A DNA stretch of 64,000 nt from DAIDKA01 sp963708865. GTDB taxonomy: Bacteria; Pseudomonadota; Gammaproteobacteria; Steroidobacterales; Steroidobacteraceae. Shown piece by piece: positions 18,868-27,987 of the stretch; position 1 is the stretch's first letter, and each line of letters begins with the position of its first letter. The position numbers and the translations under genes were made by a program. The stretch covers positions 186,001 through 250,000 of the forward strand of contig CAVPUC010000002.1 of NCBI GenBank assembly GCA_963708865.1, in the 5' to 3' direction. A model generated the notes under the pieces. It had not been told where the DNA came from. It made no database searches and saw only the letters and a program-made list of their open reading frames with translations.

Positions 18868-19452
18868 ATGACGACCATGAGCGATACTATGGACGCGACA
18901 GGTGGTACGACGACACTCGCGCATCGGTGGGGATGGCTGCTGGTACTTGGCATTGTGCAGAGCATTGGCGGAATCATCGCTATTGCCATTCCGATCGTCG
19001 CGTCGTTCTTGGCCGTCGCGATTTTTGGTGTCGTTTTGCTGACGACCGCGACTTTTCAGCTTATTCAGGCCTTTAAGATCAGAGCCTGGCCGCGCTCAGC
19101 ATGGTACGGGGTCAGCGGTGTGCTTTACGCAATCGGCGGGCTCCTCGTGATCGCATTCCCGCTCGGTGGCGTGCTGACGCTTGCGGTGTTGATCGCACTT
19201 CTGTTCATCGCAGATGGCGCGCTACGTGTGGTATTCGCCGCGGGAGCCAGTGCCGCCGTGGATCGAGGTTGGCGCCTCGCCGCCGGCTGCTGCAGCTTTC
19301 TCCTCGGAGTCCTTCTATTGATAGGATGGCCGTACACCGCACTGTGGGTCACGGGTCTGCTTCTGGGCGTCAACCTGCTCATTACGGGCGCGACGCATAT
19401 CGCCATTGCCTCCAAAATGCGCACGTTCAAAGTGGCGTCGGCTGCGGCGTAG
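18868..19452 (+). CDS. HdeD-family membrane stress protein (DUF308)
   Basis: Membrane protein of 194 residues with six predicted helices arranged as three repeats (WGWLLVLGIVQSIGGIIAIAIPIVA; WYGVSGVLYAIGGLLVIAFP; GWRLAAGCCSFLLGVLLLIGWP), the pattern of HdeD, linked in E. coli to acid resistance. ATG 18868 has AAGGAG at the right distance. An FNR-type box lies 77 nt upstream, so expression under low oxygen or nitrosative stress is likely. Confidence 0.88.
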   Translation: MTTMSDTMDATGGTTTLAHRWGWLLVLGIVQSIGGIIAIAIPIVASFLAVAIFGVVLLTTATFQLIQAFKIRAWPRSAWYGVSGVLYAIGGLLVIAFPLGGVLTLAVLIALLFIADGALRVVFAAGASAAVDRGWRLAAGCCSFLLGVLLLIGWPYTALWVTGLLLGVNLLITGATHIAIASKMRTFKVASAAA

Positions 19453-19539
19453 GGAACGAGTACCGCGGGCACGCAGCGCGCGGGAAGCGACCCCGCGGCG
19501 CCAGAAGTCGGCCGCGCAATTGTGCTTTCAAAGCTTTTG

Positions 19540-20165
19540 TTCTGGTGACTCCCGGCGCGCCCCAAGCCGCGCGCTCGGCTTCCCGTCGAGCGGACCATGA
19601 TTTCACGGTGCCACGCGGGATTACCTCGCTGCCGTTGGCTTCAACCGTTATGCGGCTGGCATCCAGTTCGGCGCTACGGTGAAATGCGCCTTGGATTGTT
19701 CGCTGAAATTGCGTGAGGCGCTACTCTGGGCTTCCATGTGATCGAGTTCGCCACACCCTTCGCACCTCGAATACGTTTCACCGAGCTCTCCGCCCGTTCC
19801 CGCACATAGGTCCAATCGGCGGTGCCCTCTAACGTCAGCCAACCGTTCTCGCCCACCACTTTGATGCCGTCGACGGAACAGGGCAGCTCTGATGTCAGGG
19901 CGACCGTGGCGTCACGGACGATGTCGGGGTCAGGTCTATCATCAATCAATGGCAGCCGTACTTCGATGTGGTTGGCGACCTCTATGACTCCGGCCACGCG
20001 CTTCGCGTCGCGCTCCGCCTGCGTCTTTTGCAGGTAGCTGCGCACGAATCCGGAGAGCACGACGACGCCGTTGTGAGCTGCCACGGCGATATTCGTCCAG
20101 TCTATGTCAGGATCCCAGCGGAGTTCATCCTCCACGTCCGCTCTGATGTCTGCGTTCAATCTCAT
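19540..20165 (-). pseudogene. BON-domain protein 1, third domain out of frame
   Basis: Periplasm/osmotic-stress type protein built from BON domains. Two are intact in frame (IAVAAHNGVVVLSGFVRSYLQKTQAERDAKRVAGV; IKVVGENGWLTLEGTADWTYVRERAE), ending at a stop at 19674. A third is present in another frame down to about 19540: SRITVEANGSEVIPRGTVKSW and REAERAAWGAPGVT. No signal peptide is visible. Closest paralogue is the gene at 26083-26736, where all three domains are in one frame. Two FNR-type boxes lie 71 and 126 nt upstream. Confidence 0.82.
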
Positions 20166-20235
20166 ATTACGTCCTCCCGCATTGGCTTAACGCTGATACC
20201 CAACTGCGTTATCTTTCCCCTTCGGGCACCGCGCC

Positions 20236-20249
20236 TTGATGTTGGTCAA
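20236..20249. promoter_or_regulatory. FNR/FixK-type box, BON 1 promoter
   Basis: TTGATGTTGGTCAA, 71 nt before the BON 1 ATG on the minus strand. GATAAC (minus strand, 20213-20208) follows after exactly 22 nt, as expected for a -10 at a class II site. Confidence 0.7.
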
Positions 20250-20290
20250 TACTGCCCATCACAACTTGAGTGCCTTGAGGCATTGATGAA

Positions 20291-20304
20291 TTGACGCGCA
20301 TCAA
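20291..20304. promoter_or_regulatory. FNR/FixK-type box facing the DUF6515-like remnant
   Basis: TTGACGCGCATCAA. On the plus strand TAGCCT (20327-20332) follows after 22 nt, giving a candidate promoter for the broken gene at 20396. It may also assist the divergent BON 1 promoter. Confidence 0.65.
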
Positions 20305-20395
20305 GGCACTCTGGCATCGATGAAGATAGCCTCCTCGGAAATCATCGCGCAGGCGCTGCCCTCATGATTCGCTCCACACTGCTTCGATTGAGAGA

Positions 20396-20640
20396 ATGGC
20401 GAGACCTAACATTCGTCAGCGCGCTGCCGAAACAGTCCGATGTATCGGCTGTGTCGCCGCGCTGGCAGCTTCGACCTCCTGCGCCAATGTCTATGACGGG
20501 GACGACCCAAGCATCTGCGGGCGATCAGATTGTCGTCTAACCCGACAATGGTGAGACCTTTAACCAGCGGGCCAAGGATCGTTATGAGTGTTACCCCTGG
20601 GCCGTCGATCAGACGGGGTTTGAGTCGGCTGTAGCCGGCG
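20396..20640 (+). pseudogene. DUF6515-like small exported protein, broken
   Basis: A start at 20396 (MARPNIRQRAAETVRC...) leads into a signal-like stretch VAALAASTSCANVYD. A frame change and an in-frame TAA (before PDNGETF, where the family commonly has Tyr) interrupt it, then the conserved block NQRAKDRYECYPWAVDQTGF follows. This block is typical of small glycine-zipper-associated exported proteins. The downstream end merges into VWA-type sequence, so a deletion fused two remnants. Confidence 0.5.
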
Positions 20641-21154
20641 GAGGCGTCGCGCGCAGCAACGTAGTGGCGAAGCGCAGTGGCGTTTTACGCGCCCAGGTGT
20701 ATCAGACCGCATTGGAGACGGTGGGGCAGTCCGAAATGCCGATCTATGCAATCGATCTGGGCCCTGTTACCGAAGTCGCGCCTCTCTATCTTCGAACACA
20801 GTTCCTTACGCACGCCTCGATTGGCCAAGAGCAGAGTCCGGACTCCAGCGAATCGCTCAAGCATCGGGTGGCCGAATGTATGCTCTACCGTCACGTTGGA
20901 TGTGGCGGGAGTCTATGACGACTTGATGGAGAACCTGCGAGTACGGTATGTGATCACTTACAAACCTACTCCGGTCCGATATGAATGGCGCGCGGACCGT
21001 ACGGATCGAGCTGATCGATTCGAGGACGGGCGGACCTTTGCGGATCGTAGACGCCAGCGGAAGGTTGGTGCGACTTAAGGTAATTGTGGAGGGCAGCTAT
21101 GTCCCTCGCGGGTCGCCGGCCGAAGCAACAGCCGCGTTGCGAAGCGCCAATTGA
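20641..21154 (+). pseudogene. VWA-like protein, C-terminal remnant
   Basis: C-terminal part of a von Willebrand A-type protein in at least three frames: SEMPIYAIDLGPVTEVAP, then LDVAGVYDDLMENLRVRYVITYKPT, then GARTVRIELIDSRTGGPLRIVDASGRLVRLKVIVE and a stop at 21152-21154. The MIDAS-bearing N-terminal half is absent. The stop codon lies inside the FNR-type box of the next gene. Confidence 0.55.
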
Positions 21155-21164
21155 TGAGCGTCAA
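21151..21164. promoter_or_regulatory. FNR/FixK-type box upstream of W-rich small protein
   Basis: TTGATGAGCGTCAA, 74 nt before the ATG at 21238. TAGGGT (21187-21192) follows after 22 nt as the -10 candidate. Confidence 0.7.
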
Positions 21165-21237
21165 GGAGTCATGATCCCGGTCGCGCTAGGGTGGCGGCTG
21201 GCCACCTTATGCTGCGACCTAAGGAGAACACCAAGTC

Positions 21238-21575
<338 letters not shown>

Positions 21576-21602
21576 GAGACGATGAATAGCGAAGCGCGTC
21601 GG

Positions 21603-23213
21603 CTATCCCGGCACGAAGTCCGGCGGCGGCTCGCCTTGCGGCAGTGTCTTCCTGCCGACTTGGATCCCGAAGGCCCGAAGGCGAGATTGCAGCGTCGAAG
21701 GCCTGAGGCCCAGAAGGTCCGCGGCACCGCCCGGACCCTGGATTCGTCCGTCGCTCTCTACCGCCGCTAGAACGTTCGCCCGCTCCAGCCGGCGCCATTC
21801 GTCTTCCTTCAAAATCGTCACCGGCTCGAGCGGCGCGGGAGCCTCGGGCGGCCCACGCTCACGGCTCGACAAATCGTTATGCGGGCGGTCAAACCGCAGG
21901 CACCCGTCACGAGTGAGAATCATCGTACGCTCGATGAAATTCCCCAACTCGCGGACGTTCCCAGGCCAGTCGTAGGTCTTCAGGTCGTCGCACTGCGAAT
22001 CGCTGATCGACGGCTCCTCAATCCGCAGCCTCTGGGCAGAAAGCGCGGCTAAATGCCGGGCCAGCAAGGGAATGTCGTCTTTGCGCTCTCGCAGCGGCGG
22101 TACGCGCACGGCAAAGACGTTCAACCGGTAATAGAGGTCTTCGCGGAAACGCCCAGCCTTGAGCTCAATCGGGAGTTCCCGATTCGTGGCCGCGATGACT
22201 CGCACATCGACTTCACGCGTCGTATCGTCGCCGACGCGTTCGTATTGGCCCTCCTGAAGCATGCGCAGGAGTTTCGGCTGCATTTCGAGCGGCAGGTCTC
22301 CGATCTCATCGAGAAAGATCGTGCCCCCGTCAGCGAGTTGAAATCGCCCCGGCCGGTCGCGCATAGCGCCGGTGAAGGCGCCTCGTACGTGACCGAAGAA
22401 CTCACTTTCGAACATGTCGCGGGGGATTGCGCTGCAATTCACCTTGATGAGCGGTTGATTCGCGCGGGTGCTCCGATGATGGATCTCTCGAGCCACAAGC
22501 TCCTTGCCGGTCCCGGATTCGCCCAGAACGAGGACCGTGGCCTCAGTCGATGCCACGAGTTGCACTTGTGCGAGAACCTTCCGAATTGCACTACTGCGCC
22601 CGACGATGCCTCCGGGAGATATCGCGGATCGGACCTCTTCGCGCAGATAAGTGTTCTCCGCGGCCAGCCGATGGCTCATGTGCTCGTGCTCCTTCAGGGC
22701 CGCTTCGGCGCGCGCCTGCTCGACCGCCGCGCGCGCTGATCGTAGGCAGGTGGTGAGCTGATTGACCGCCGCCGAAAGCAACGACGTATCCAGGGCGGTG
22801 GGGAAATCCGCACGGTGCGACCCTGCGGCAACGACCCCTTGCGCGCCCGCGCGGAGCGGGACAAAAGCGATCCTGAGCCTCTGGTTGTTCAAGGGATTCG
22901 GCACGACAACGCTGCCCGACGCGCCATTGAGCGAGGCGAGCGCCGGGGTAAGAGCCTGTCCGATCTCTTGGGCGCGCTCCGCAGCGTGAGGGTCCCCCTC
23001 TGCGCGAGCGACCTCGATTTCACAACCGCCGCGCGGGTCCTCAAACCGCGCGTAAGCCAGATCAGCGCGTAAACTGGCGAGAAGGATGTCAAGGAAACTC
23101 AGGCCAACAGCGGGCAGCTCCTTGCCGACCCAGATCAAGGGTAGTGCGCTGAGCGCGGTGAGATCGCGCACACCGCTGCGAAGCGCCCGCAGTTCCTCTT
23201 GCTGCCTGTCCAT
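21603..23213 (-). CDS. Sigma54-dependent transcriptional activator (GAF-like, AAA+, Fis)
   Basis: Enhancer-binding protein of 536 residues. The N-terminal 170 residues form a GAF-like sensor without a receiver domain, followed by a coiled linker (ARAAVEQARAEAALKEHEHMSHRLAAE). The AAA+ domain has Walker A GESGTGKE, the sigma54-contacting GAFTGA loop, Walker B GTIFLDEIGDLP and the arginine region FREDLYYRLNVF. A Fis helix-turn-helix ends it (GGAADLLGLRPSTLQSRLRAFGI). All key residues are present. It is 12 nt downstream of the MEDS gene, so both form one operon. Confidence 0.92.
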   Translation of the reverse strand: MDRQQEELRALRSGVRDLTALSALPLIWVGKELPAVGLSFLDILLASLRADLAYARFEDPRGGCEIEVARAEGDPHAAERAQEIGQALTPALASLNGASGSVVVPNPLNNQRLRIAFVPLRAGAQGVVAAGSHRADFPTALDTSLLSAAVNQLTTCLRSARAAVEQARAEAALKEHEHMSHRLAAENTYLREEVRSAISPGGIVGRSSAIRKVLAQVQLVASTEATVLVLGESGTGKELVAREIHHRSTRANQPLIKVNCSAIPRDMFESEFFGHVRGAFTGAMRDRPGRFQLADGGTIFLDEIGDLPLEMQPKLLRMLQEGQYERVGDDTTREVDVRVIAATNRELPIELKAGRFREDLYYRLNVFAVRVPPLRERKDDIPLLARHLAALSAQRLRIEEPSISDSQCDDLKTYDWPGNVRELGNFIERTMILTRDGCLRFDRPHNDLSSRERGPPEAPAPLEPVTILKEDEWRRLERANVLAAVESDGRIQGPGGAADLLGLRPSTLQSRLRAFGIQVGRKTLPQGEPPPDFVPG

Positions 23214-23225
23214 AGGCCCTCGAGC

Positions 23226-23867
23226 TCAGGCGAATCTGGCCCGGGCGTCCCGTTCGGTGAGCTCACGCAAAAATTCATCCGGCGGCACATAAAAGGGGTT
23301 GACTTGAATGACGCCTCCAAGGATCACCATCGGGTGGCAGCGTAGCGTATCCATGACGACGCCTGCGCTAAGCTTCGACAGATCGTAGAGGCAAAGGATC
23401 ACATCACTATCTTTGGGGATCAGCTGGTTCAGCTTGATCTCATATCGCAGAAAGTCGGCGCTGCCCGGCCAATTATCGCCGATCCATTCCCCATGGCCAG
23501 CTAAGCGAGTCAGCGGAAATCCCTGCTCGCGCGCACTCTCCAGCGTCTGCGGAATGAAAGCAAGCATCTCGCCTTCATCGAAGCGGCCGGCGCGCAGATA
23601 GTTCTCGTCCCAACCGCGCAACTCCAGTTGCCCCGCTTTTTCCATCGCCGGGACATCGACACCGGCCGCGCTGAGCCGTCCCAGCCGCTCTTGGTGAAGC
23701 TTGGGATCTCCAATGTAGACAGCTTTCTGACCTCGTTCGAGCCCTTCCCGCATGAACGGAATCAGGACGTCATACTCCTCGCTCGTGTTGCGAAAGAAAG
23801 CGCAGATATGCCGATATTCGCCAAGCTCGGCGCCGCAGAGGTGGACGGGTTGTTCTAAAGAGCTCAT
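23226..23867 (-). CDS. MEDS-domain (DcmR-like) sensory protein
   Basis: Protein of 213 residues made almost entirely of a MEDS domain: HICAFFRNTSEEYDVLIPFMREGLERGQKAVYI, then GEMLAFIPQTLESAREQGFPLTRLAGHGEW and DVILCLYDLSKLSAGVVMDTLRCHPMVILGG. Such RecA-like folds sense small signals in DcmR and in sensor kinases. It has no output domain of its own. It is the first gene of the pair with the sigma54 activator, which suggests that it relays a signal to it. Confidence 0.85.
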   Translation of the reverse strand: MSSLEQPVHLCGAELGEYRHICAFFRNTSEEYDVLIPFMREGLERGQKAVYIGDPKLHQERLGRLSAAGVDVPAMEKAGQLELRGWDENYLRAGRFDEGEMLAFIPQTLESAREQGFPLTRLAGHGEWIGDNWPGSADFLRYEIKLNQLIPKDSDVILCLYDLSKLSAGVVMDTLRCHPMVILGGVIQVNPFYVPPDEFLRELTERDARARFA

Positions 23868-24922
23868 TTTTTATGCCTCCTGCGTGAGTGGATCGCGTCA
23901 TATTTTCTGCAAGTCCGCCACAGTCGGAGTACGCGAAGAAGATCAATCTGCCGCTTGACGCCTGCCTTCCACAAGTCGGGCTGAGCTGCGTGCGCAGAGT
24001 CGTGATCTGAACACCGAAAGCGACTGCAATGTCAGCCAAATGCGACCTGGAGAGCCGAGCGCGAGCCCCGCAGTCGCTGCCGGTGACAATTCAGCGAATC
24101 ATGCCGACCAAATCTCTGCAACAGTTCCAGCCAACGCCCTTGGCTGAGGCATCGATCAAAGGACTGTGGCTATCGGTGACGACAACGCGCGCTGAGCCGC
24201 CCACAGGCATGGCAACAGTTTCCGACGTAACGGCCAACTCCTTGAGCAGGAGGATAACGCCGCTCATGATTCATTTAAGAATGAAGAGGCCAGCATAGGC
24301 CCTATTTATCTTAATGTCAAATGTTACTGGCCAATGACTTGCGTTAAAGCTCCGGATAGCAGCAGCGAGTGATCCGCGGTCAAGTAGGAATATTGGAGAG
24401 CTGTCGGAGTGCGCCGACACGAGTTAGCTCGCTCATCGACCGCAGCGACAATTCAAAGAACAGCGAAGTCTCGGTGAACCCCACTCGATCCCCATGTCCG
24501 TCGTGCTTTTTAGCGGCCCACAAGAGGCACATCCCCTGTCGGCCCGATGGCATGTTGCATGCATACCTTAAGTTATCTCGGCGCGCCGTCAGCCCACTGT
24601 TGACGCGAAGCAGTTTTCGGCGAGGAGAAACCGCCAATGCAGACAGCCAGTGAAATATTGCCAGGGACTCGATCGTGCGACACCGAGACGAGTCCCGACT
24701 CCCTGATGCGATTGCAGGAAGGCCAGACGTGAACCGAAAGCTCTGGCGCTTGGCGAAGAGCCCGAGTGAGCGACCCGGCGCAACAAAACGCGTGCATTGC
24801 ATTGATATGAAGGAGCCGAGGGATGTATCCAACCACAATTCAACCAGGATTGGGTGCGATGGTGTTACGGCGGTGCGAGGCCGATTCGGCTAGTAGCACG
24901 AATCTTCTCCGTCCGAGAGCGC
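23868..24922. other. Gene-poor gap, about 1 kb
   Basis: Short open frames exist on both strands but none shows a recognisable domain, and their composition is unlike the neighbours. TGGCCAATGACTTGCG (24328-24343) has sigma54-like spacing but poor consensus. Nothing else is supported. Confidence 0.5.
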
Positions 24923-25582
24923 ATGCAATTCGCAACCGTAAGTGTCCGCAGTCCGCACCTCGCGGGTAACGGCCCACCGAGTCCAATGGAATCGCTCGGC
25001 ACTTTACGGCGGTACGGCGCCGATGAGCGGATCTACCGCCAAGATGAATCAGCCGATTACTGGTATAGGCTCGTCGGCGGAGCGGCGCGAAAGTGCACCC
25101 AAATATCGGATGGGCGCCGCCAGATCGTCGATTTCCTTCTCCCGGGAGATTTGTTCGGATTTCACACAGGCGATTGCTCGGTCGAGTGCGTCGTGGCCAA
25201 CACCACGGTAGTGCGCTACCCACGCCGCGAGATGGAATCCCTCATGGAGGCTGATCCGCAGCTGGCGCGCGGAGTGCGCGAGTTTGCGTTCGAGTCCATC
25301 GATCGCATGCAGTCGCGAATTATCCTGCTGGGTCGCAGCCGAGCCATGGAGCGGGTATGCGGGTTTCTCCTGGAAATGGCCTATCGGCCCAGGATCGAGT
25401 CACTGGGAACGGTCTCCTTGCCGATGTCCCGCTACGACATCGCGGACTACCTCGCGATCGCCGTAGAAACCGTGAGTCGATCCTTGACGACACTTCGATC
25501 GAAGAGGGTGATTGCCTTCCTCGACACGCGGCATTTCCGAATCCTCGATCGGAAGGCGCTGGAGGCTCAGTGCTGTCGCTGA
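24923..25582 (+). CDS. Crp/Fnr-family regulator, FixK-like
   Basis: Transcription factor of about 219 residues. The N-terminal cupin-like effector domain (DERIYRQDESADYWYRLVGGAARKCT; LLPGDLFGFHTGDCSVECVVANTTVVRY) leads to a long dimer helix and an HTH: SRYDIADYLAIAVETVSRSLTTLRSKRVI. The recognition helix has E-T-V-S-R, the residues that read TTGA-N6-TCAA in FNR. The FNR cysteine cluster at the N terminus is absent, as in FixK/DNR types. It most likely controls the eight TTGAY-N4-RTCAA boxes in the surrounding 10 kb. The start is uncertain: ATG 24923 or 24986. Confidence 0.88.
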   Translation: MQFATVSVRSPHLAGNGPPSPMESLGTLRRYGADERIYRQDESADYWYRLVGGAARKCTQISDGRRQIVDFLLPGDLFGFHTGDCSVECVVANTTVVRYPRREMESLMEADPQLARGVREFAFESIDRMQSRIILLGRSRAMERVCGFLLEMAYRPRIESLGTVSLPMSRYDIADYLAIAVETVSRSLTTLRSKRVIAFLDTRHFRILDRKALEAQCCR

Positions 25583-25595
25583 ATCAGGAGTAGAT

Positions 25596-25951
25596 ATGCA
25601 ATCACAGAAATTTTGCAGATCCGAATTCATCGGAGTGTGCGCTGCCGTGTCGAGCGGCCTTAAGGGTAAGCGCGCCGAGATCGAAGTGCTTTCGCCCACC
25701 GACGGGCATACTGATCGAAGCACGCTGGCTGCCGCTGATTGGAATTGCTTACGACCCGGTGCAGGACACCCTGAGAATCATGTTGGACGGCCTTGATCAC
25801 CTCGTGTTTCAGCCCAGGGAGATGTATCTCGATTTCGGCGCAGGAGGCTTTCGAAGTCTAGGCATCCTGGATCGAGAGAAGTGTTTGGCAGATTGTGTCG
25901 TTGCGCGACCCGCCGATGCTGCCGCGCCCGGCGATGGCGCTCGGTGCGTGA
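25596..25951 (+). pseudogene. DUF5335-family protein, two frameshifts
   Basis: Starts at ATG 25596 after AGGAG, 13 nt behind the Crp/Fnr gene. MQSQKFCRSEFIGVC and GKRAEIEVLSPTDGH are followed after a shift by WLPLIGIAYDPVQDTLRIMLDGLDHLVFQPREMYLDFG and after a second shift by WQIVSLRDPPMLPRPAMALGA and TGA. The whole family length (about 118 residues) is present but not in one frame. Its function is unknown; the gene is often near stress genes. Confidence 0.65.
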
Positions 25952-26082
25952 TGGCGATGTGGCAGGGTGGCGGCGTTGACGACAAAGTGGCGTGAATCTC
26001 TCGAGCCAGTAAAGCGAGTGTGCCGTACGCAGGCGGGGCCGGCGTCGAAAGCACGGCTCCCGACCGCCGGCCGGCAAATTTC

Positions 26083-26736
26083 TCAGTAGGCGATGGCGAG
26101 GCGGTTCTCTACTTTCGTGACGCCCGGAGCCAACCAGGCGGCGCGCTCGGCCTCGTCACGCTCTGCCCAGGATCGAACGCTGCCTTGTAGAATCACCTCA
26201 CTGCCGTTGGCTTCGACTTTGATGCGATTCGCGTCTATTTGAGCGCTGCGCCTCAATGCGTTTTCGATTTTCGCCTTGACCTCTATCGGACTCACTTGCG
26301 GGGCCAGTTTGATTTGGTTGCTGACTCCGATCACACCCTTGACACGCCGCGTGGCACTCTCTGCCCTCATACGCTGATAGTTCCATGCCACGTTGCCCTC
26401 CAGCGTGACCCATCCATTCTTGACAACACTTTTGATCTGCTCGTACGAAAACGGCAATTCAGCCTTGAGCTGCGCGACTACGTCGCGCGCGATCTCCGGA
26501 TCCGGTCTCGCGTCAACGGACGGTATACGGACTTGGATGTCATTAGCCACGCCCATGACGCCGCTGACGCGTTTCGCGTCCGCTTCGGCCTGTAGTTTCT
26601 GGCTGTAGCTGCCAACGAATCCGGTTAGGGCGACGACGCCGCTCTTCACCGATACACCGATATCGCTCGAATGCACGTCCGCGTCATACTTAATCTCCTC
26701 TTCCACATCGCGCTTTATGTCGCTGTCGGTCCTCAT
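26083..26736 (-). CDS. BON-domain protein 2 (three BON domains)
   Basis: Protein of 217 residues with three BON domains in one frame: IGVSVKSGVVALTGFVGSYSQKLQAEADAKRV, IKSVVKNGWVTLEGNVAWNYQRMRAESATRRV and IKVEANGSEVILQGSVRSWAERDEAERAAW. BON domains bind envelope phospholipids or scaffold stress proteins; no signal peptide is seen here. It is divergent from the lipoprotein gene at 26930, with two mirror-image FNR-type boxes between them. It is the best-preserved of three paralogues in this region. Confidence 0.88.
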   Translation of the reverse strand: MRTDSDIKRDVEEEIKYDADVHSSDIGVSVKSGVVALTGFVGSYSQKLQAEADAKRVSGVMGVANDIQVRIPSVDARPDPEIARDVVAQLKAELPFSYEQIKSVVKNGWVTLEGNVAWNYQRMRAESATRRVKGVIGVSNQIKLAPQVSPIEVKAKIENALRRSAQIDANRIKVEANGSEVILQGSVRSWAERDEAERAAWLAPGVTKVENRLAIAY

Positions 26737-26825
26737 GATGAGTTTCTCCTTCGTGAACGTTGCATCAAAAGTGCGGGCCCGTCTCCGGGGACAGCGGGAT
26801 CATGATGCCCTCGCGCGCAATCGCC

Positions 26826-26863
26826 TTGATAGGCGTCAATTATCCGGGCTTGACGCCTATCAA
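26826..26863. promoter_or_regulatory. Pair of mirror-image FNR/FixK-type boxes in a divergent promoter
   Basis: TTGATAGGCGTCAA (26826-26839) and TTGACGCCTATCAA (26850-26863) are exact reverse complements, 24 bp apart centre to centre. The right box has TAGTAT (26886-26891) 22 nt away for the lipoprotein gene; the left box has CATGAT (minus strand, 26804-26799) 21 nt away for BON 2. Confidence 0.75.
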
Positions 26864-26929
26864 GGCGCTTCGCGCCGACCCTGGTTAGTATTCTCGCATC
26901 GTTGAACCGTCGCGGGACGAGGAGTGTCC

Positions 26930-27418
26930 ATGCTTAGGATTCAGATCTGGAGCGCGTTGGCATTTAGCCTGCTCATCATGGTGGGCTGCAAGAGCATGGG
27001 CAGCGGCACCGGAGCGTCGAATACCGGAGATGTGCACGCGCAATTTACCTGGCAGCAATCGGAGGCCACTTCCGGCGCTCTTACCGCGATAGTCTCCTAT
27101 CCGAGTGGCTCACAGGAGACCTACTCGGGGAAGTTCTACCAGGTCACGCGCAACTCCACGGCTGAGTCGCTGAGTCCGCTCTGGTATCCCTGGCATCCTG
27201 GATGGGGTGGATGGGGTCACTGGCGCGCCGCGCCGGACGAGGCGTTTGTCACCTACTATACCGGCCACGTCCTCGCGAATCTTTCCGGCCCCGGCGGGAA
27301 AGGCATGCGCTGCCAGTTTCAACTGTTACGGGCTGACGAGGGGATGAGAGGTGGCGGCGAAGGGGAGTGCCAGCTATCTTCCGGGCAGAACATTAGGGCT
27401 GACTTCCCTGCATCCTGA
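26930..27418 (+). CDS. Small lipoprotein of the FNR-box region, unknown function
   Basis: Protein of 162 residues with a lipoprotein signal (ALAFSLLIMVGCKSMG). The mature part contains SGALTAIVSYPSGSQETYSGKFYQVT, a W/P/G-rich loop (PLWYPWHPGWGGWGHWRA) and GMRCQFQLLRADEGMRGGGEGECQLSSG. I do not recognise the family, but the layout suggests an outer-membrane-attached beta protein. ATG 26930 has GGAG upstream; GTG 26924 is an alternative. The promoter carries an FNR-type box. Confidence 0.7.
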   Translation: MLRIQIWSALAFSLLIMVGCKSMGSGTGASNTGDVHAQFTWQQSEATSGALTAIVSYPSGSQETYSGKFYQVTRNSTAESLSPLWYPWHPGWGGWGHWRAAPDEAFVTYYTGHVLANLSGPGGKGMRCQFQLLRADEGMRGGGEGECQLSSGQNIRADFPAS

Positions 27419-27470
27419 GACCCTTGAGCGAGGGGCCCGCGGTTATGCTTGGTACTTGAATGGAGACGAC

Positions 27471-27987
27471 ATGAGCGCGTTACCCCGCGTCGCGGAGTCC
27501 ACGCGTGAGCAAATTGCCCGCGAGTTCGACGACTTGGGGCCGGATGCGTGCATTGCCGAAATCTCGGAGCACCTGCGTGACAACAATCCCCAATGGCTGT
27601 ACATGGCTGCCAAGTGTGCAGGGGATGTGGGTGACACACGGCGGGTCATGGCCGGGTTCTGCATGTTCTATCGACTATTGATTGCGCAGGCCACCCCCAG
27701 CAATGCTGCCACGACTGCGTACGGCGTCACCATGAGACTCAACCCATTGCCTCGAGTCACCGAGACGACCCGCGCTGCGCTTGTTGCTGAAATCGACCAG
27801 CGGGGTACGGAAGCGTTCATCCGCGACGCGATACAAGAGCTGGCGGACAGCAACCCGGAGTTGCTGCAGATGGCGCATTACTTCGCGTCCGAGCATCGAC
27901 AATTATGCGGGTATCATGCAGGGGTTTGCACTCCTGTACGCCGCCCTGCTCGAACAATCAACGGCGGACCGACTCTCGGTGCATTGA
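27471..27987 (+). pseudogene. Two-repeat helical protein, frameshifted near the end
   Basis: Unknown protein of about 170 residues with two copies of one unit: LPRVAESTREQIAREFDDLG...HLRDNNPQWLYMAAK and LPRVTETTRAALVAEIDQRG...ELADSNPELLQMAHY. The frame changes near 27900, after which NYAGIMQGFALLYAALLEQS ends at 27987. ATG 27471 follows GGAG. It lies 52 nt behind the lipoprotein gene, probably in the same transcript, and its end overlaps the convergent BON 3 gene. Confidence 0.6.

Noticed and set aside
24328..24343. Sigma54-like TGGCCAATGACTTGCG
   Set aside because: Spacing fits but the -24 element deviates from TGGCAC and the nearest gene start is about 580 nt away.
24380..24838. 152-codon open frame on the minus strand
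   Set aside because: No domain or start signal; composition is unlike neighbouring genes.
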